Shown here: one piece after another, positions 41,631 through 51,079 of the stretch
Position numbering within the stretch: the stretch's first letter is position 1
Layout of the letters: every line of letters starts with the position of its first letter
DNA from: JBFELO01 sp041552055
GTDB taxonomy: Bacteria; Acidobacteriota; Thermoanaerobaculia; Thermoanaerobaculales; Sulfomarinibacteraceae
DNA: 64,000 bases
NCBI GenBank assembly: GCA_041552055.1
Contig: JBFELO010000005.1
Coordinates: forward strand, 13,474 to 77,473
Reading direction: 5' to 3'
Notes under the pieces: generated by a model
What the model was told of the DNA's origin: nothing
Database searches by the model: none
What the model saw: only the letters and a program-made list of their open reading frames with translations
Translations under genes and position numbers: made by a program

Positions 41631-43607
41631 ATGCTGGGCTCGCTGTGGCTGATTCCGATCCTCTGCCTTGCAGGCGCGGTGGTGAACCTCGGGCTGGGGC
41701 TCCTTCGGGCTCGCAAACCGCTGGTCAACCTCGTCGGCGTGGGTTCGGTTGGAGCGGCGACCGTCGCGACCTTCATCGCTCTCTGGCAGTACCTGCACCA
41801 GCCGCAAACGGAGCTGATCGAAACCTACTTCACGTGGATCGCCGCCGGGCGATTCCTGGTCGACGCCTCATTCCAGCTCGATCCGCTGTCCGCGGTCATG
41901 ATCGCTTTCGTGACTTTCGTCGGCTTTCTGATCCACCTGTACTCGGTCGGTTACATGCACGGCGAATCCGACGCCGGATATGCCCGGTACTTCGCCTACC
42001 TCAACCTGTTCATGTTCTCGATGCTGGTGCTGGTGCTCGGCTCCAACCTCCCGGTGCTCTTCGTTGGCTGGGAGGGTGTGGGCCTTTGCTCCTACCTGCT
42101 AATCGGGTACTACTACGAGCAGGAGTGGTGCGCCACGGCCGGCAAGAAGGCCTTCATCGTCAACCGGATCGGTGACTTCGGTTTCCTGCTCGCGATTTTC
42201 GCCTGTTTCGCCGTGTTCGGTACCACCGAATTCCGGGGAATGTTTGAACAGCTCGTCCATGATCCGGTGGGCTTGTCGACCTCGGCCACGCTGATCGGAC
42301 TGCTGCTCTTCGTCGGCGCCATCGGGAAGTCGGCTCAGATCCCGCTCTACGTCTGGTTGCCGGACGCCATGGCCGGCCCGACCCCGGTTTCGGCCCTGAT
42401 CCACGCCGCTACGATGGTCACCGCGGGCGTCTACATGGTCGCCAGGTGCAACGCCTTTTACCTCACCAGCCACACGGCGATGCTCGTGGTGGGAATCATC
42501 GGCGCGTCGACGGCGCTCTTTGCCGCGACCATCGGCCTCGCCCAGAATGACATCAAGAAGGTCCTCGCCTACTCCACGGTTTCTCAGCTCGGATACATGT
42601 TCCTCGCCGCCGGGGTGGGAGCCTTCGTGGCCGCCATCTTCCACGTGGTGACCCATGCCTTCTTCAAGGCGTGTCTGTTCCTCGGGTCGGGCTCGGTGAT
42701 ACACGCCTGCGACGGTGAGCAGGACATGCGGCGGATGGGCGGACTCCGCACCGTCATGCCCATAACCTACTGGACCTTCGTCGCCGCCACGCTCGCGATC
42801 GCCGGTATCCCGATCTTCGCGGGCTTCGTGTCGAAAGACGAGATTCTCGCCAAGGTGTTCGAGGCCGGCGCCGCCGATCTCAACCATTTCGGCCGGATCT
42901 ACAATGTGCTCTGGCTCGTCGCGGTCGTGGGCGCCTTCCTGACCGCTTTCTACATGTTCCGCGCCGTGTACATGACCTTTCACGGCACGTTTCGCGGCAG
43001 CGAGGAGGCACGAAGCCACCTGCACGAGTCACCCTGGACGATGACCCTGCCGCTGGCGATTCTCGGTGTGTTGTCGATCATCGGTGGCGTGTTGATCGGA
43101 TTCCCGGGCCATCTTTTCGACAGGCCCGGGCTCAACGCCATCGACGGTTTTCTGCATCCAGTGATTGCCGAAATCGGCACCGTCGATCACGGTCACGAGG
43201 CCGCACACGCGGTGACCCTCGAGGCGGAGTGGCTGCTGCTCGTGGCGTCGGTGCTCGTCGCACTCGCCGGTTGGCTCGTGGCCCGCAGGTTCTACACCGC
43301 TTCCGATGCGCCTTCGCTTCCGGAACGCCTGGGCCGCCGCTTTCCGTTCGCGCACAAGGCGCTGATGAACAAGTACTGGGTCGACGAACTGTACGACGGC
43401 CTGGTGGTTCGGCCGATCTATCGGCTCTGCATGTTCTGCTGGCAGGTCATCGACGTGGTGATCATCGACACCCTCTTCGTCAACGGTGCAGCGTTCGTCA
43501 CCGAGCTGACCGGAGACTTCCTGCGTTTTCTGCAAACCGGTAACGTCCGCAACTACGCACTGTCCGTGGCCCTCGGGATTCTGGTGCTGGCGGTGGTCCT
43601 GTGGTAG
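41631..43607 (+). CDS. nuoL: NADH-quinone oxidoreductase subunit L
   Basis: 658 residues, antiporter-like proton-pumping subunit with about 16 TM helices, including the C-terminal lateral helix. Signatures are FVGWEGVGLCSYLLIGYYY, KSAQIPLYVWLPDAMAGPTP and LIHAATMVTAGVYMV. ATG 41631 has AGGAGGA upstream. Confidence 0.96.
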   Translation: MLGSLWLIPILCLAGAVVNLGLGLLRARKPLVNLVGVGSVGAATVATFIALWQYLHQPQTELIETYFTWIAAGRFLVDASFQLDPLSAVMIAFVTFVGFLIHLYSVGYMHGESDAGYARYFAYLNLFMFSMLVLVLGSNLPVLFVGWEGVGLCSYLLIGYYYEQEWCATAGKKAFIVNRIGDFGFLLAIFACFAVFGTTEFRGMFEQLVHDPVGLSTSATLIGLLLFVGAIGKSAQIPLYVWLPDAMAGPTPVSALIHAATMVTAGVYMVARCNAFYLTSHTAMLVVGIIGASTALFAATIGLAQNDIKKVLAYSTVSQLGYMFLAAGVGAFVAAIFHVVTHAFFKACLFLGSGSVIHACDGEQDMRRMGGLRTVMPITYWTFVAATLAIAGIPIFAGFVSKDEILAKVFEAGAADLNHFGRIYNVLWLVAVVGAFLTAFYMFRAVYMTFHGTFRGSEEARSHLHESPWTMTLPLAILGVLSIIGGVLIGFPGHLFDRPGLNAIDGFLHPVIAEIGTVDHGHEAAHAVTLEAEWLLLVASVLVALAGWLVARRFYTASDAPSLPERLGRRFPFAHKALMNKYWVDELYDGLVVRPIYRLCMFCWQVIDVVIIDTLFVNGAAFVTELTGDFLRFLQTGNVRNYALSVALGILVLAVVLW

Positions 43608-43619
43608 TCGGAGTCGTCC

Positions 43620-45116
43620 GTGCTGAATGATCATCTGCTGTCCCTCGTGACCCTCGGACCGGCGGCATTCGCACTCCTGCTCGCGCTTCTGCCGGCCCGA
43701 CACCCCCGCGTCCACCGCTGGTCGGCGCTGCTCGCGTCGCTCGTCGTGTTCGCGCTGTCGTGTCTGATCTGGGTCCGGTTCGATCCAAACCATCCCGGTT
43801 TTCAGCTCGAACCCCCGCGAGTGGATTGGATACCCCAGTTCGGCATCAGCTACCACCTCGGGGTGGACGGGATCTCGCTGCTGCTGGTGCTGCTCACCAC
43901 TCTCCTGATCCCGATCGTAATCCTCGCCTCGTGGACCTCCATCGATGAGCACGTCAAGGGTTTTCACATCTGTCTGCTGCTCCTGACTACCGGCATGATC
44001 GGTGCCTTCGTCGCCCTCGATCTGTTCCTGTTCTACGTGTTCTGGGAGCTGATGCTGATCCCGATGTACTTCATCATCGGAGTGTGGGGCGGCCAGAGGA
44101 GAATCTACGCCGCGGTGAAGTTCGTTCTCTTCACAATGGTCGGCTCGCTCCTCATGTTGGTTGCAATCCTGTACCTTGGCTGGTTCCACCACCAACAGAC
44201 CGGCGTCTGGTCGTACGGCTACCTCGACTTTACGAGCTCCGCCCCGCTGCTCGAGATGGCGGGCTTGTGGTCACCCCAGGCCCTCGTCTTCCTGGCGTTC
44301 GGCCTCGCATTCGCCATCAAGGTACCGATGTTCCCGTTCCACACCTGGCTCCCCGATGCCCACGTCGAGGCTCCCACAGGAGGATCGATCATCCTCGCGG
44401 GAGTCCTCCTCAAGCTCGGTACCTACGGTTTCCTGCGCTTCAACCGCGCCCTCTTGCCCGATGCGTGGGACTTTTTCGTGCCAGCGATCCTGGTGCTCGC
44501 GGTGATCGGGATCCTGTACGGCGCGTGGGTGGCACTCGTCCAGCCGGACATCAAGAAGCTGGTGGCCTACTCATCGGTCAGCCACCTCGGTTTCGTGATG
44601 CTCGGTCTTGCCGCGGGAACGGTCGCCTCGACCCAGGGAGCCATCCTGCAGATGGTCAACCATGGATTGTCCACCGGCGCCCTGTTTCTGCTCGTCGGCG
44701 TGATCTACGAGCGCCGCCACACCCGGCTGATCGCCGAGTACGGTGGTATCGCCGGGGTGGTTCCTGTGTACACGGGGGTGTTCCTGCTGGTGACCCTTTC
44801 CTCGATCGGGTTGCCTGGGCTCAACGGATTCGTCGGCGAGTTCCTGATTCTCGCGGGCGCCTGGAGCGGTCACCCCTGGGCTGTGGTCGGAGCCGGCCTC
44901 GGTATCATCTTCGGTGCCGTCTACATGCTGTGGATGTTCCAGCGGGTGTTCTGGAATCCGCTCGACAACGAGGAGAACAAGGATCTTCGAGACATGAATC
45001 CGCGAGAGTTGCTGGCGATGGTGCCGATTCTGGTGCTGATTGTCTGGATCGGGGTCTACCCCACCACCTTCCTGGCACCCATGGAGGCGGCGGTTCGGGC
45101 CCTGCTCGTGCCGTGA
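43620..45116 (+). CDS. nuoM: NADH-quinone oxidoreductase subunit M
   Basis: 498 residues, antiporter-like subunit. The conserved FYVFWELMLIPMYFIIGVWG (TM5 Glu) and FHTWLPDAHVEAPTGGSI are present, with about 14 TM helices. Starts with GTG 43620, twelve bases after nuoL. Confidence 0.96.
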   Translation: MLNDHLLSLVTLGPAAFALLLALLPARHPRVHRWSALLASLVVFALSCLIWVRFDPNHPGFQLEPPRVDWIPQFGISYHLGVDGISLLLVLLTTLLIPIVILASWTSIDEHVKGFHICLLLLTTGMIGAFVALDLFLFYVFWELMLIPMYFIIGVWGGQRRIYAAVKFVLFTMVGSLLMLVAILYLGWFHHQQTGVWSYGYLDFTSSAPLLEMAGLWSPQALVFLAFGLAFAIKVPMFPFHTWLPDAHVEAPTGGSIILAGVLLKLGTYGFLRFNRALLPDAWDFFVPAILVLAVIGILYGAWVALVQPDIKKLVAYSSVSHLGFVMLGLAAGTVASTQGAILQMVNHGLSTGALFLLVGVIYERRHTRLIAEYGGIAGVVPVYTGVFLLVTLSSIGLPGLNGFVGEFLILAGAWSGHPWAVVGAGLGIIFGAVYMLWMFQRVFWNPLDNEENKDLRDMNPRELLAMVPILVLIVWIGVYPTTFLAPMEAAVRALLVP

Positions 45117-45125
45117 GGAGAGAGC

Positions 45126-46568
45126 GTGCCAACCCACAATGACCTGATCGCCGTTGCGCCCGAGATCATCCTCACGGTCGCTGCAGGGGTGCTGCTCCTG
45201 ATCGAGGCGTTCCTGCCGCGGGTCCGTCGGTACGCGTCGGAATTGTCGGCCCTCGTCGTTTTGACGGCGGCCTACGCACGGATTCGACTCGATCTCCCCG
45301 GCGACGTCTGGGGCGGCATGTTGCACATCGACCGTGTGGCGTCCTTCGTGGACCTGTACATTCTCGCGGCCGTGTTCCTGAGTGTGTGGATGGCCGGTGC
45401 TTTCCTTCGCCGTAGCGACGCGGATCACGGCGAGTTCTACTCCTTGTTGCTGCTGGCCGCGGTCGGCGCGATGGTGATGGCCAGCTCGGTGGATGCGCTC
45501 ACCCTGTTTCTCGGTCTCGAGCTCCTGTCGATTCCGCTGTACGCGCTGAACGCCTTTCTCCGTCGCGTTCCGATCAGCGTGGAGGCCGGTCTCAAGTACT
45601 TCATCGTCGGAGCGTTCGCCTCCGCGTTCCTGGTGTACGGCTTCGCGTTGCTGTACGGAGAGGCGGCCACGACCAACCTGGTCACCATGGGCGCTCGGGT
45701 CGTCGAGGCGGGCGGCCTCTCGCCGTTGGCCGCGATCGGCGTCGCGATGGTCATCGGGGGACTCGCGTTCAAGCTGGCGCTGTTCCCGGTTCACGGCTGG
45801 GCGCCTGACGTGTACCAGGGCGGACCGACGCCGGTGACGGCGTTTCTGTCGGTGGTACCGAAAGGGGCGGCGCTGGTTGCCCTGTTGCGAATCGTCGACG
45901 GCATGGATCTCCTGCGACTGTCGCACGAATGGGTCGTCGCCGCCTCGGTGGTGGCGGTGGCATCGATGACGCTCGGCAACGTCGTCGCCATCGTCCAGCG
46001 CGACATCAAACGCATGCTCGCCTACTCGGGTATCGCCCACATGGGCTACGCGATGTTGGCGATCATCGTCGCCGGTGCGGAGGGCGGCGCCGCCGTGCTG
46101 GTCTACCTGGCTGCCTATACCCTGATGAACATCGGAGCGTTCGCCGCCGTGGCGCTGTTCTCCGAGAGCGAGAGCGAACCGCACCCGATCTCGGACCTTG
46201 CCGGACAGGGGTGGCGGCGCCCAATCGTGGCGCTGGCGCTGACGATCTGCCTGTTTTCCCTCGCGGGGGTTCCACCATTTTTCGGGTTCACGGGGAAGTT
46301 CGTGGTCTTCCGGGCCGCGGTGAACGGCGGCTTCGTGTGGCTCGCGGTCATCGGAGTGGCCAATTCGCTGATCTCAGCGTTCTACTACCTCCGCGTGGTG
46401 TATGTAATGTATATGCAGCCGGAACCTAGAAGAGCACCGGCGTTCGGGCGCGCGTTCTCGATTTCCTGGGTCGCGGCCCTCTCCGCCGTCGGGGTGGTGG
46501 TGCTGGGGCTCTTCCCAACGCCTGTGTTGACGGCCGCACAGGCGGCCATTCTCAACCTCGTGAGATAG
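45126..46568 (+). CDS. nuoN: NADH-quinone oxidoreductase subunit N
   Basis: 480 residues, third antiporter-like subunit. GLELLSIPLYALNAFLR, VHGWAPDVYQGGPTPVTAFL and DIKRMLAYSGIAHMGY mark the family. GTG 45126 start. The rex gene begins three bases after its stop. Confidence 0.96.
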   Translation: MPTHNDLIAVAPEIILTVAAGVLLLIEAFLPRVRRYASELSALVVLTAAYARIRLDLPGDVWGGMLHIDRVASFVDLYILAAVFLSVWMAGAFLRRSDADHGEFYSLLLLAAVGAMVMASSVDALTLFLGLELLSIPLYALNAFLRRVPISVEAGLKYFIVGAFASAFLVYGFALLYGEAATTNLVTMGARVVEAGGLSPLAAIGVAMVIGGLAFKLALFPVHGWAPDVYQGGPTPVTAFLSVVPKGAALVALLRIVDGMDLLRLSHEWVVAASVVAVASMTLGNVVAIVQRDIKRMLAYSGIAHMGYAMLAIIVAGAEGGAAVLVYLAAYTLMNIGAFAAVALFSESESEPHPISDLAGQGWRRPIVALALTICLFSLAGVPPFFGFTGKFVVFRAAVNGGFVWLAVIGVANSLISAFYYLRVVYVMYMQPEPRRAPAFGRAFSISWVAALSAVGVVVLGLFPTPVLTAAQAAILNLVR

Positions 46569-46571
46569 ACC

Positions 46572-47234
46572 ATGACCGCATACAAACGTCACATCGACAC
46601 CGCATCGATCTCAGACCTGACTATCGCGCGCCTTTCGGTGTACCTGCGCTGCGTCGAACGTCTCATCGAGCTCGGTATCGACACCGTGTCGAGCCAGGAG
46701 CTGGCCCGCAGGTTCAACCTCAACTCCGCGCAGATCCGCAAGGACCTCGCCTATTTCGGTGAGTTCGGCGTGCGCGGCGTCGGCTACAACGTTCGTGAGC
46801 TCAGAAATTACGTCGTCGAGATCCTCGGTCTCGACCGAGAACGCCGACTCATCATCGTCGGTGCAGGCAACCTCGGGCTCGCCCTCAGTTATCACTCGGG
46901 ATTCTCGGGCGGCAATTTCCTGGTCGTCGGCCTTCTCGACTCGGATCCCCACCGGATCGGAGACCCGACGCCGGCCGGACTTCTCGTCGAGGACGCGTCG
47001 AGATTGGCCGAGATCGTGCGCCAACGGGAGGTCGAAATCGGAGTGATCACGACTCCGGCCTCCTCCGCTCAACAGGTGTGCGACCACATGGTGGAGGCCG
47101 GCATCAAGACCATTCTCAACTTCGCCCCGATTCGAGTCCGAGCACCACAACACGTACTGGTCAAGACGGTCGACCTCAAGGTGCACCTGGAGGAGCTATC
47201 GTTCCACCTCGCGCACTCCCACGGAACGGAGTAG
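46572..47234 (+). CDS. rex: Redox-sensing transcriptional repressor Rex
   Basis: 220 residues. A winged-helix DNA-binding domain (SSQELARRFNLNSAQIRKDLAYFGEFGVRGVGY) and an NAD(H)-binding Rossmann domain (IIVGAGNLGLALS) are followed by a C-terminal domain-swapped helix. Rex leaves DNA when NADH is high. Its position three bases after nuoN and the Rex-like operator before nuoA suggest it controls its own operon. Confidence 0.95.
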   Translation: MTAYKRHIDTASISDLTIARLSVYLRCVERLIELGIDTVSSQELARRFNLNSAQIRKDLAYFGEFGVRGVGYNVRELRNYVVEILGLDRERRLIIVGAGNLGLALSYHSGFSGGNFLVVGLLDSDPHRIGDPTPAGLLVEDASRLAEIVRQREVEIGVITTPASSAQQVCDHMVEAGIKTILNFAPIRVRAPQHVLVKTVDLKVHLEELSFHLAHSHGTE

Positions 47235-47276
47235 GCGATCGACAGGCCGGTGACCCTCCACTCCCGAGGCGCGGGA

Positions 47277-47306
47277 TTGCCGTTGTTCCCGGCGATTCGC
47301 TAGAGT
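47277..47306 (+). promoter_or_regulatory. Possible sigma-70 promoter of the PEGA kinase gene
   Basis: TTGCCG at 47277, 18-base spacer, TAGAGT at 47301, ten bases before the ATG. The short distance leaves little room for a leader. Confidence 0.35.
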
Positions 47307-47315
47307 AATCAGGAC

Positions 47316-48989
47316 ATGGACGAACCGCAACGGATCGGCAAGTACGAGGTCATCTCGCAGATCGCCAGCGGCGGTTTCGGCGTGATCTTCAAGGGTTGGG
47401 ATCCGTTCATCAAACGCCCCGTGGCGATCAAGATGTGCGCGACCCCCGACGCCGAGGTCCGCAAGCGCTTTCAGCAGGAAGCACAGTTCGTAGGCAACCT
47501 GGTTCACCGCAACATCACCCTGGTGTTCGACTACGGGGTCGAGGGCGACGTCCCGTACATCGTGCAGGAGTTCCTGACCGGCTTCGACCTCGATCAACTG
47601 GTCAGGGGTGGCGCCCTGGCGGATACGCGGACCGTGGTTGCCATCCTTCTCCAGGTCTGCGACGGGCTGGAGTTCGCGCATCATCGCGGCATCATCCATC
47701 GTGACATCAAGCCCTCGAACATCCGAGTGCTCGAGGACGGCACCGTCAAGATTCTGGACTTCGGAATCGCCAAATCGCTTGAGGGCGGCAGCAAACTGAC
47801 TCAGACCGGTATCGCCCTCGGTACGGCCGGGTACCTCGCTCCCGAGCAGATTCAGGGCCAGACCGTCGACCCCAGAACCGACATTTTTTCGCTCGGCGTC
47901 GTGGCGTACGAGCTCGTGACGGGCATACGCCCATTCCAGGGCAATACCCTGTCCAACGTTCTGTACAGAATCCTCAACGACGAACCGGAGGCCCCCGTAA
48001 CGCTCGCGCCGAGCTGCCCCGTGGAGCTGGATGCCATCATTCGCCGGTGCATGGCGAAGGATCCGGCCGAACGGTTCCAGTCCGCCCACGACCTGCTGGA
48101 AGACCTGCGTGAGGTCTCGGTGGCCGGCTATCCCGACCTCGACACCTCCCGCGAGATCACGACCGGCGTCCTCCGCGATGCCGTCATGTCCATCGACAGG
48201 CCTCCGACCGGCTCGGGCGCGGCCATCACGACGGACATCTCCCGCGCCAGGATCGAGTCCACGCCGAGTGGTACCAAGATCGAACACGTCGAGTTCGAAG
48301 AGCGGGTCCACTCCAGGCGTCGCAGCCCGGCTCTGCTGTTGTTCCTGGCGTTGCTCGCGATTCTGATCGGCAGCGGAGTGGCCGTGTATCTGTCCAAGGA
48401 TCTGCAGTCCAGGCTCTTCGGTCCCGAGGGCGCCCCCTGGGTACCGACATACACCCCGACGCCGACACCGACGCCGACGGCCACCGTCACACCCACGATC
48501 ACCCCCACAGCCACCGTGACGCCTACGGCCAGCCCGACACCACCGCCACTCCCGATCGCGGTTCGTCTGGTCGTGGACCCACCCGCCTGGGTCGAGATCG
48601 ACGGGGTTTCCTACGGCAAGGGGCAGACCGCGGGCGGACCCGCCAAGCTCATGGCGGGCACCCACACCTTCAAACTGACCATCCCGGACTTCCCACAGGC
48701 GATCCTGACACGCGAGGTCACGGACGAGACCTCGGTCGTGTCATTGACGCTCGAGGTCGGCCTGCTCACGCTGACCGTGGATCACAGCTCAGCTCCTCCC
48801 GGTGGGGTCGCCTACCTGGACGGCGGCGAACTCGGTCCTGTGCCGCTGGTTCGCAAGAAGGTCCCGGCAGGCGATCACGAACTGGTCGTGCGTTGGCCCG
48901 ATGAACCTCGCATCTATCGCAGAAGGGTCAGCATTCCAAGGATGCCCAACGTTCTGGTCGTCCCGCCCGTGGCACCACAGGGGGACTGA
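47316..48989 (+). CDS. Transmembrane Ser/Thr protein kinase with PEGA-type extracellular part
   Basis: 557 residues. Cytoplasmic Hanks-type kinase domain (1-275): glycine loop SGGFGVIFKG, lysine in RPVAIK, catalytic HRDIKPSN, DFG in ILDFGIAKS, APE-type LAPEQIQGQ. One TM helix lies near 338-360, then a Pro/Thr-repeat stalk (about 375-411) and two PEGA-like beta modules (VDPPAWVEIDGVSYGKGQ and GGVAYLDGGELGPVPLVRK). Likely senses or binds something outside the membrane. Confidence 0.92.
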   Translation: MDEPQRIGKYEVISQIASGGFGVIFKGWDPFIKRPVAIKMCATPDAEVRKRFQQEAQFVGNLVHRNITLVFDYGVEGDVPYIVQEFLTGFDLDQLVRGGALADTRTVVAILLQVCDGLEFAHHRGIIHRDIKPSNIRVLEDGTVKILDFGIAKSLEGGSKLTQTGIALGTAGYLAPEQIQGQTVDPRTDIFSLGVVAYELVTGIRPFQGNTLSNVLYRILNDEPEAPVTLAPSCPVELDAIIRRCMAKDPAERFQSAHDLLEDLREVSVAGYPDLDTSREITTGVLRDAVMSIDRPPTGSGAAITTDISRARIESTPSGTKIEHVEFEERVHSRRRSPALLLFLALLAILIGSGVAVYLSKDLQSRLFGPEGAPWVPTYTPTPTPTPTATVTPTITPTATVTPTASPTPPPLPIAVRLVVDPPAWVEIDGVSYGKGQTAGGPAKLMAGTHTFKLTIPDFPQAILTREVTDETSVVSLTLEVGLLTLTVDHSSAPPGGVAYLDGGELGPVPLVRKKVPAGDHELVVRWPDEPRIYRRRVSIPRMPNVLVVPPVAPQGD

Positions 48990-48994
48990 TCTCG

Positions 48995-49057
48995 CCGGGA
49001 CAACGTCTGATCCAAGGACTCGGGAATGGCGCGCCCTTGGATCTCTTGTCGTTCCCA
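48995..49057 (+). terminator. Long stem-loop after the PEGA kinase gene
   Basis: A perfect 9-bp inner stem, GATCCAAGG (49009-49017) with CCTTGGATC (49035-49043), is extended by imperfect pairing of GGGACAAC with the TTGTCGTTCCC side. Begins a few bases after the stop. The 310-base spacer to the TPR gene holds this, one repeat and one promoter. Confidence 0.5.
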
Positions 49058-49140
49058 CGCCGGACACGGCCTTCCGGGCAGCGGGCGCACTCGAAATCTC
49101 TCGAGACAACTGACCGCAGCATGGAAATTCTCAGGTTCTT

Positions 49141-49171
49141 CGGGAACGGGGACGGAGACGGGAACGAGACC
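49141..49171. repeat. Low-complexity GGGAACGGGGACGGAGACGG repeat
   Basis: Tandem degenerate units of the form G(G/A)NACGG. Similar tracts appear, direct or inverted, at 24850, 31550 and 62505. Confidence 0.4.
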
Positions 49172-49249
49172 GAACCGACGGTAACCCAAACCCGCGGAAC
49201 AGGCGTGCCCCGCTGAACGCGGTCACCCAAGATTCAGTAATCAAGGCTC

Positions 49250-49278
49250 TTGTGCGTGGATTCGATCGACGCTACAGT
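49250..49278 (+). promoter_or_regulatory. Sigma-70-type promoter of the TPR gene
   Basis: TTGTGC at 49250, 17-base spacer, TACAGT at 49273. It lies over an earlier in-frame GTG (49252) and so argues for the downstream start at 49300. Confidence 0.5.
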
Positions 49279-49299
49279 GTCACAGGGAGGGATTGGTCG

Positions 49300-50922
49300 G
49301 TGCGATTCGTGTTCATGGCTCTTGTCGTGTTCATGCTCCTGCCGTGGGTGGCAGCGGCGCAGGAGGTGACCCCGAGCGAGGCAGCGGCACTCCAGGCGTA
49401 CCGCGAAGGCTCCTTCAGTCGGGCCGTCCAGCTCTACACGACCGCCCTCTCAGAGACGGATGACCCGTCGCACAGGGCCCGCCTGCACGTCAACGCCGCC
49501 TGGACGCTCTTCGCCCTGGGACGAGAGGACGAGGTCAACACCCACCTCCGGGCAGCGCTGCTCGAGGATCCCGAGCTCAACCTGGTGCCGGACTACTACA
49601 CACAGGAGTTCATGAACCTCTTCGAAGCTGCCCGGAGACAGGAGTTCGCCCCGGCGCGCACCACTTCGGCCATGCCCCCGCCGGACCTCGAGGCGACGGT
49701 CGCCAGCATCAGCGATCGGATCGACTCTGAACAGGATCTCGAGGGCGCCCTCGTCGACGTGGAACGGCTGCTCGCGGCCTATCCGCAGGACGGACGGCTG
49801 CTGCCACTCAAGGTGGAACTCCTGCGCCGTCTCGGACGTACTGAAGAGGCTGACGAAATCTTGAGAACCTACGGCGCCACGTATGGCGAGCTGAGCGCTG
49901 AAAGACTGTCGATACCGGACCTCATCCTTCGCGCGAACCGCCTGCTCGACGAGGGCGACGTGGAAACCGCCTTCCAGTTACTGCGCGAAGCCGTGTCGAG
50001 GCAGCCGACCAACGTGGCCGCACTCGAGCTCATGGCCGAGGCGGCGCTTCGAAGCGGGCGCTGGCAGGACGCCGAGTTCGCCCTCAAATCCGCCCTGTCG
50101 TTGCAGCCGGACAACCTCAGCCTCCAACTCAGGCTGGGCGGTGTGTACCTGGCAAAGAACGATGCCTCGGCGGCCCGTGACGTGTTCCAGGGTCTGACCG
50201 ACCGGTACCCCCACTCGGACCGCGCCTGGGCGGCTCTGGGTCTGCTCGACGCCCGCCTCGGCAACTCGGACCGGGCGTTGCGAGAGCTCGAGCAGGCACT
50301 CGAGGAAAACCCACTCCTCCCCGAGGTCCAGCTGACCTACGGAGAGCTGCTGTTGATCGAGGGCGACCTGGATGGCGCGCTACAGGCGTTGCAGGCGGCT
50401 TCGAATCTGTTGCGGGACGACCCCCACGTGGATGCACGCCTCGGCCAGACGTATCTCGCTCTGGATCAGAACCAGGAGGCCCTCGAACGCCTGAGATCCG
50501 CGGTCGACGGTGGATTCCGACCTTTCGACGTGCAACGGTCACTCGCCCTCGCCCTGGTCGCCAACGGGCGTCACGCGGAAGCGGAGCGGCTGCTCGAGGA
50601 CATCCCCCTCGACGACGACGGGGACACCTCGATCGTGCGTGGTTACCTCCTCCTCGAACAGGGACGCTACACGGAGTCCGAGCAGATACTCGGCCAGGTC
50701 GCCACGATCCGTCAGTCCGACCCCGGGGTGCTCAACCTGTTGGCGGTCGCGCTCTACCGTCAGGGACGTTATCAGGAGGCGTTGACACTGCTCGACCGCG
50801 CGCACGAGCTCGACCCGTCCGGCGTCACGCTGCAGGCCAACCTCTCTCGCGCCGAAGGGGCCCGCGCCGCCGAGGTGCTGGCGGAGGGCGCAAACGAGGT
50901 AAGGCCTTCGCCGAGCCCCTGA
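49300..50922 (+). CDS. Secreted/periplasmic TPR-repeat protein
   Basis: 540 residues. The signal peptide is residues 1 to about 24 (FMALVVFMLLPWVAAAQ). A first helical block (QAYREGSFSRAVQLYTTAL) is followed by at least eight TPRs between about 165 and 525, e.g. DRAWAALGLLDARLGNSDRA and GVLNLLAVALYRQGRYQEAL. A scaffold role at the envelope is likely; no catalytic domain. GTG 49300 is chosen because GGGAGGG lies eight bases upstream and the promoter overlaps the earlier GTG. Confidence 0.8.
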   Translation: MRFVFMALVVFMLLPWVAAAQEVTPSEAAALQAYREGSFSRAVQLYTTALSETDDPSHRARLHVNAAWTLFALGREDEVNTHLRAALLEDPELNLVPDYYTQEFMNLFEAARRQEFAPARTTSAMPPPDLEATVASISDRIDSEQDLEGALVDVERLLAAYPQDGRLLPLKVELLRRLGRTEEADEILRTYGATYGELSAERLSIPDLILRANRLLDEGDVETAFQLLREAVSRQPTNVAALELMAEAALRSGRWQDAEFALKSALSLQPDNLSLQLRLGGVYLAKNDASAARDVFQGLTDRYPHSDRAWAALGLLDARLGNSDRALRELEQALEENPLLPEVQLTYGELLLIEGDLDGALQALQAASNLLRDDPHVDARLGQTYLALDQNQEALERLRSAVDGGFRPFDVQRSLALALVANGRHAEAERLLEDIPLDDDGDTSIVRGYLLLEQGRYTESEQILGQVATIRQSDPGVLNLLAVALYRQGRYQEALTLLDRAHELDPSGVTLQANLSRAEGARAAEVLAEGANEVRPSPSP

Positions 50923-51079
50923 CCCGGAGCTCGGCCAGTCCCACCGTCCGGTTCACCTCCGAACCCGATCCTCGGAACGCACTTCCCCGCTCTCACCCGC
51001 ACTTCAAACTGGGTATCGTGACTCGCAGTAGACACTCGGTGAGACGTATGGCTAACCAAAGACACGGGGAGGCGCCGCC

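Noticed and set aside
42099..46184. Long minus-strand open frames opposite nuoL, nuoM and nuoN
   Set aside because: Composition of antisense shadow; the plus strand encodes full, conserved complex I subunits.
48440..48550. Short tandem repeat (ACGCCGACACCG-like) considered as CRISPR or VNTR
   Set aside because: It encodes the Pro/Thr stalk of the PEGA kinase in frame; units are too short and irregular for CRISPR.
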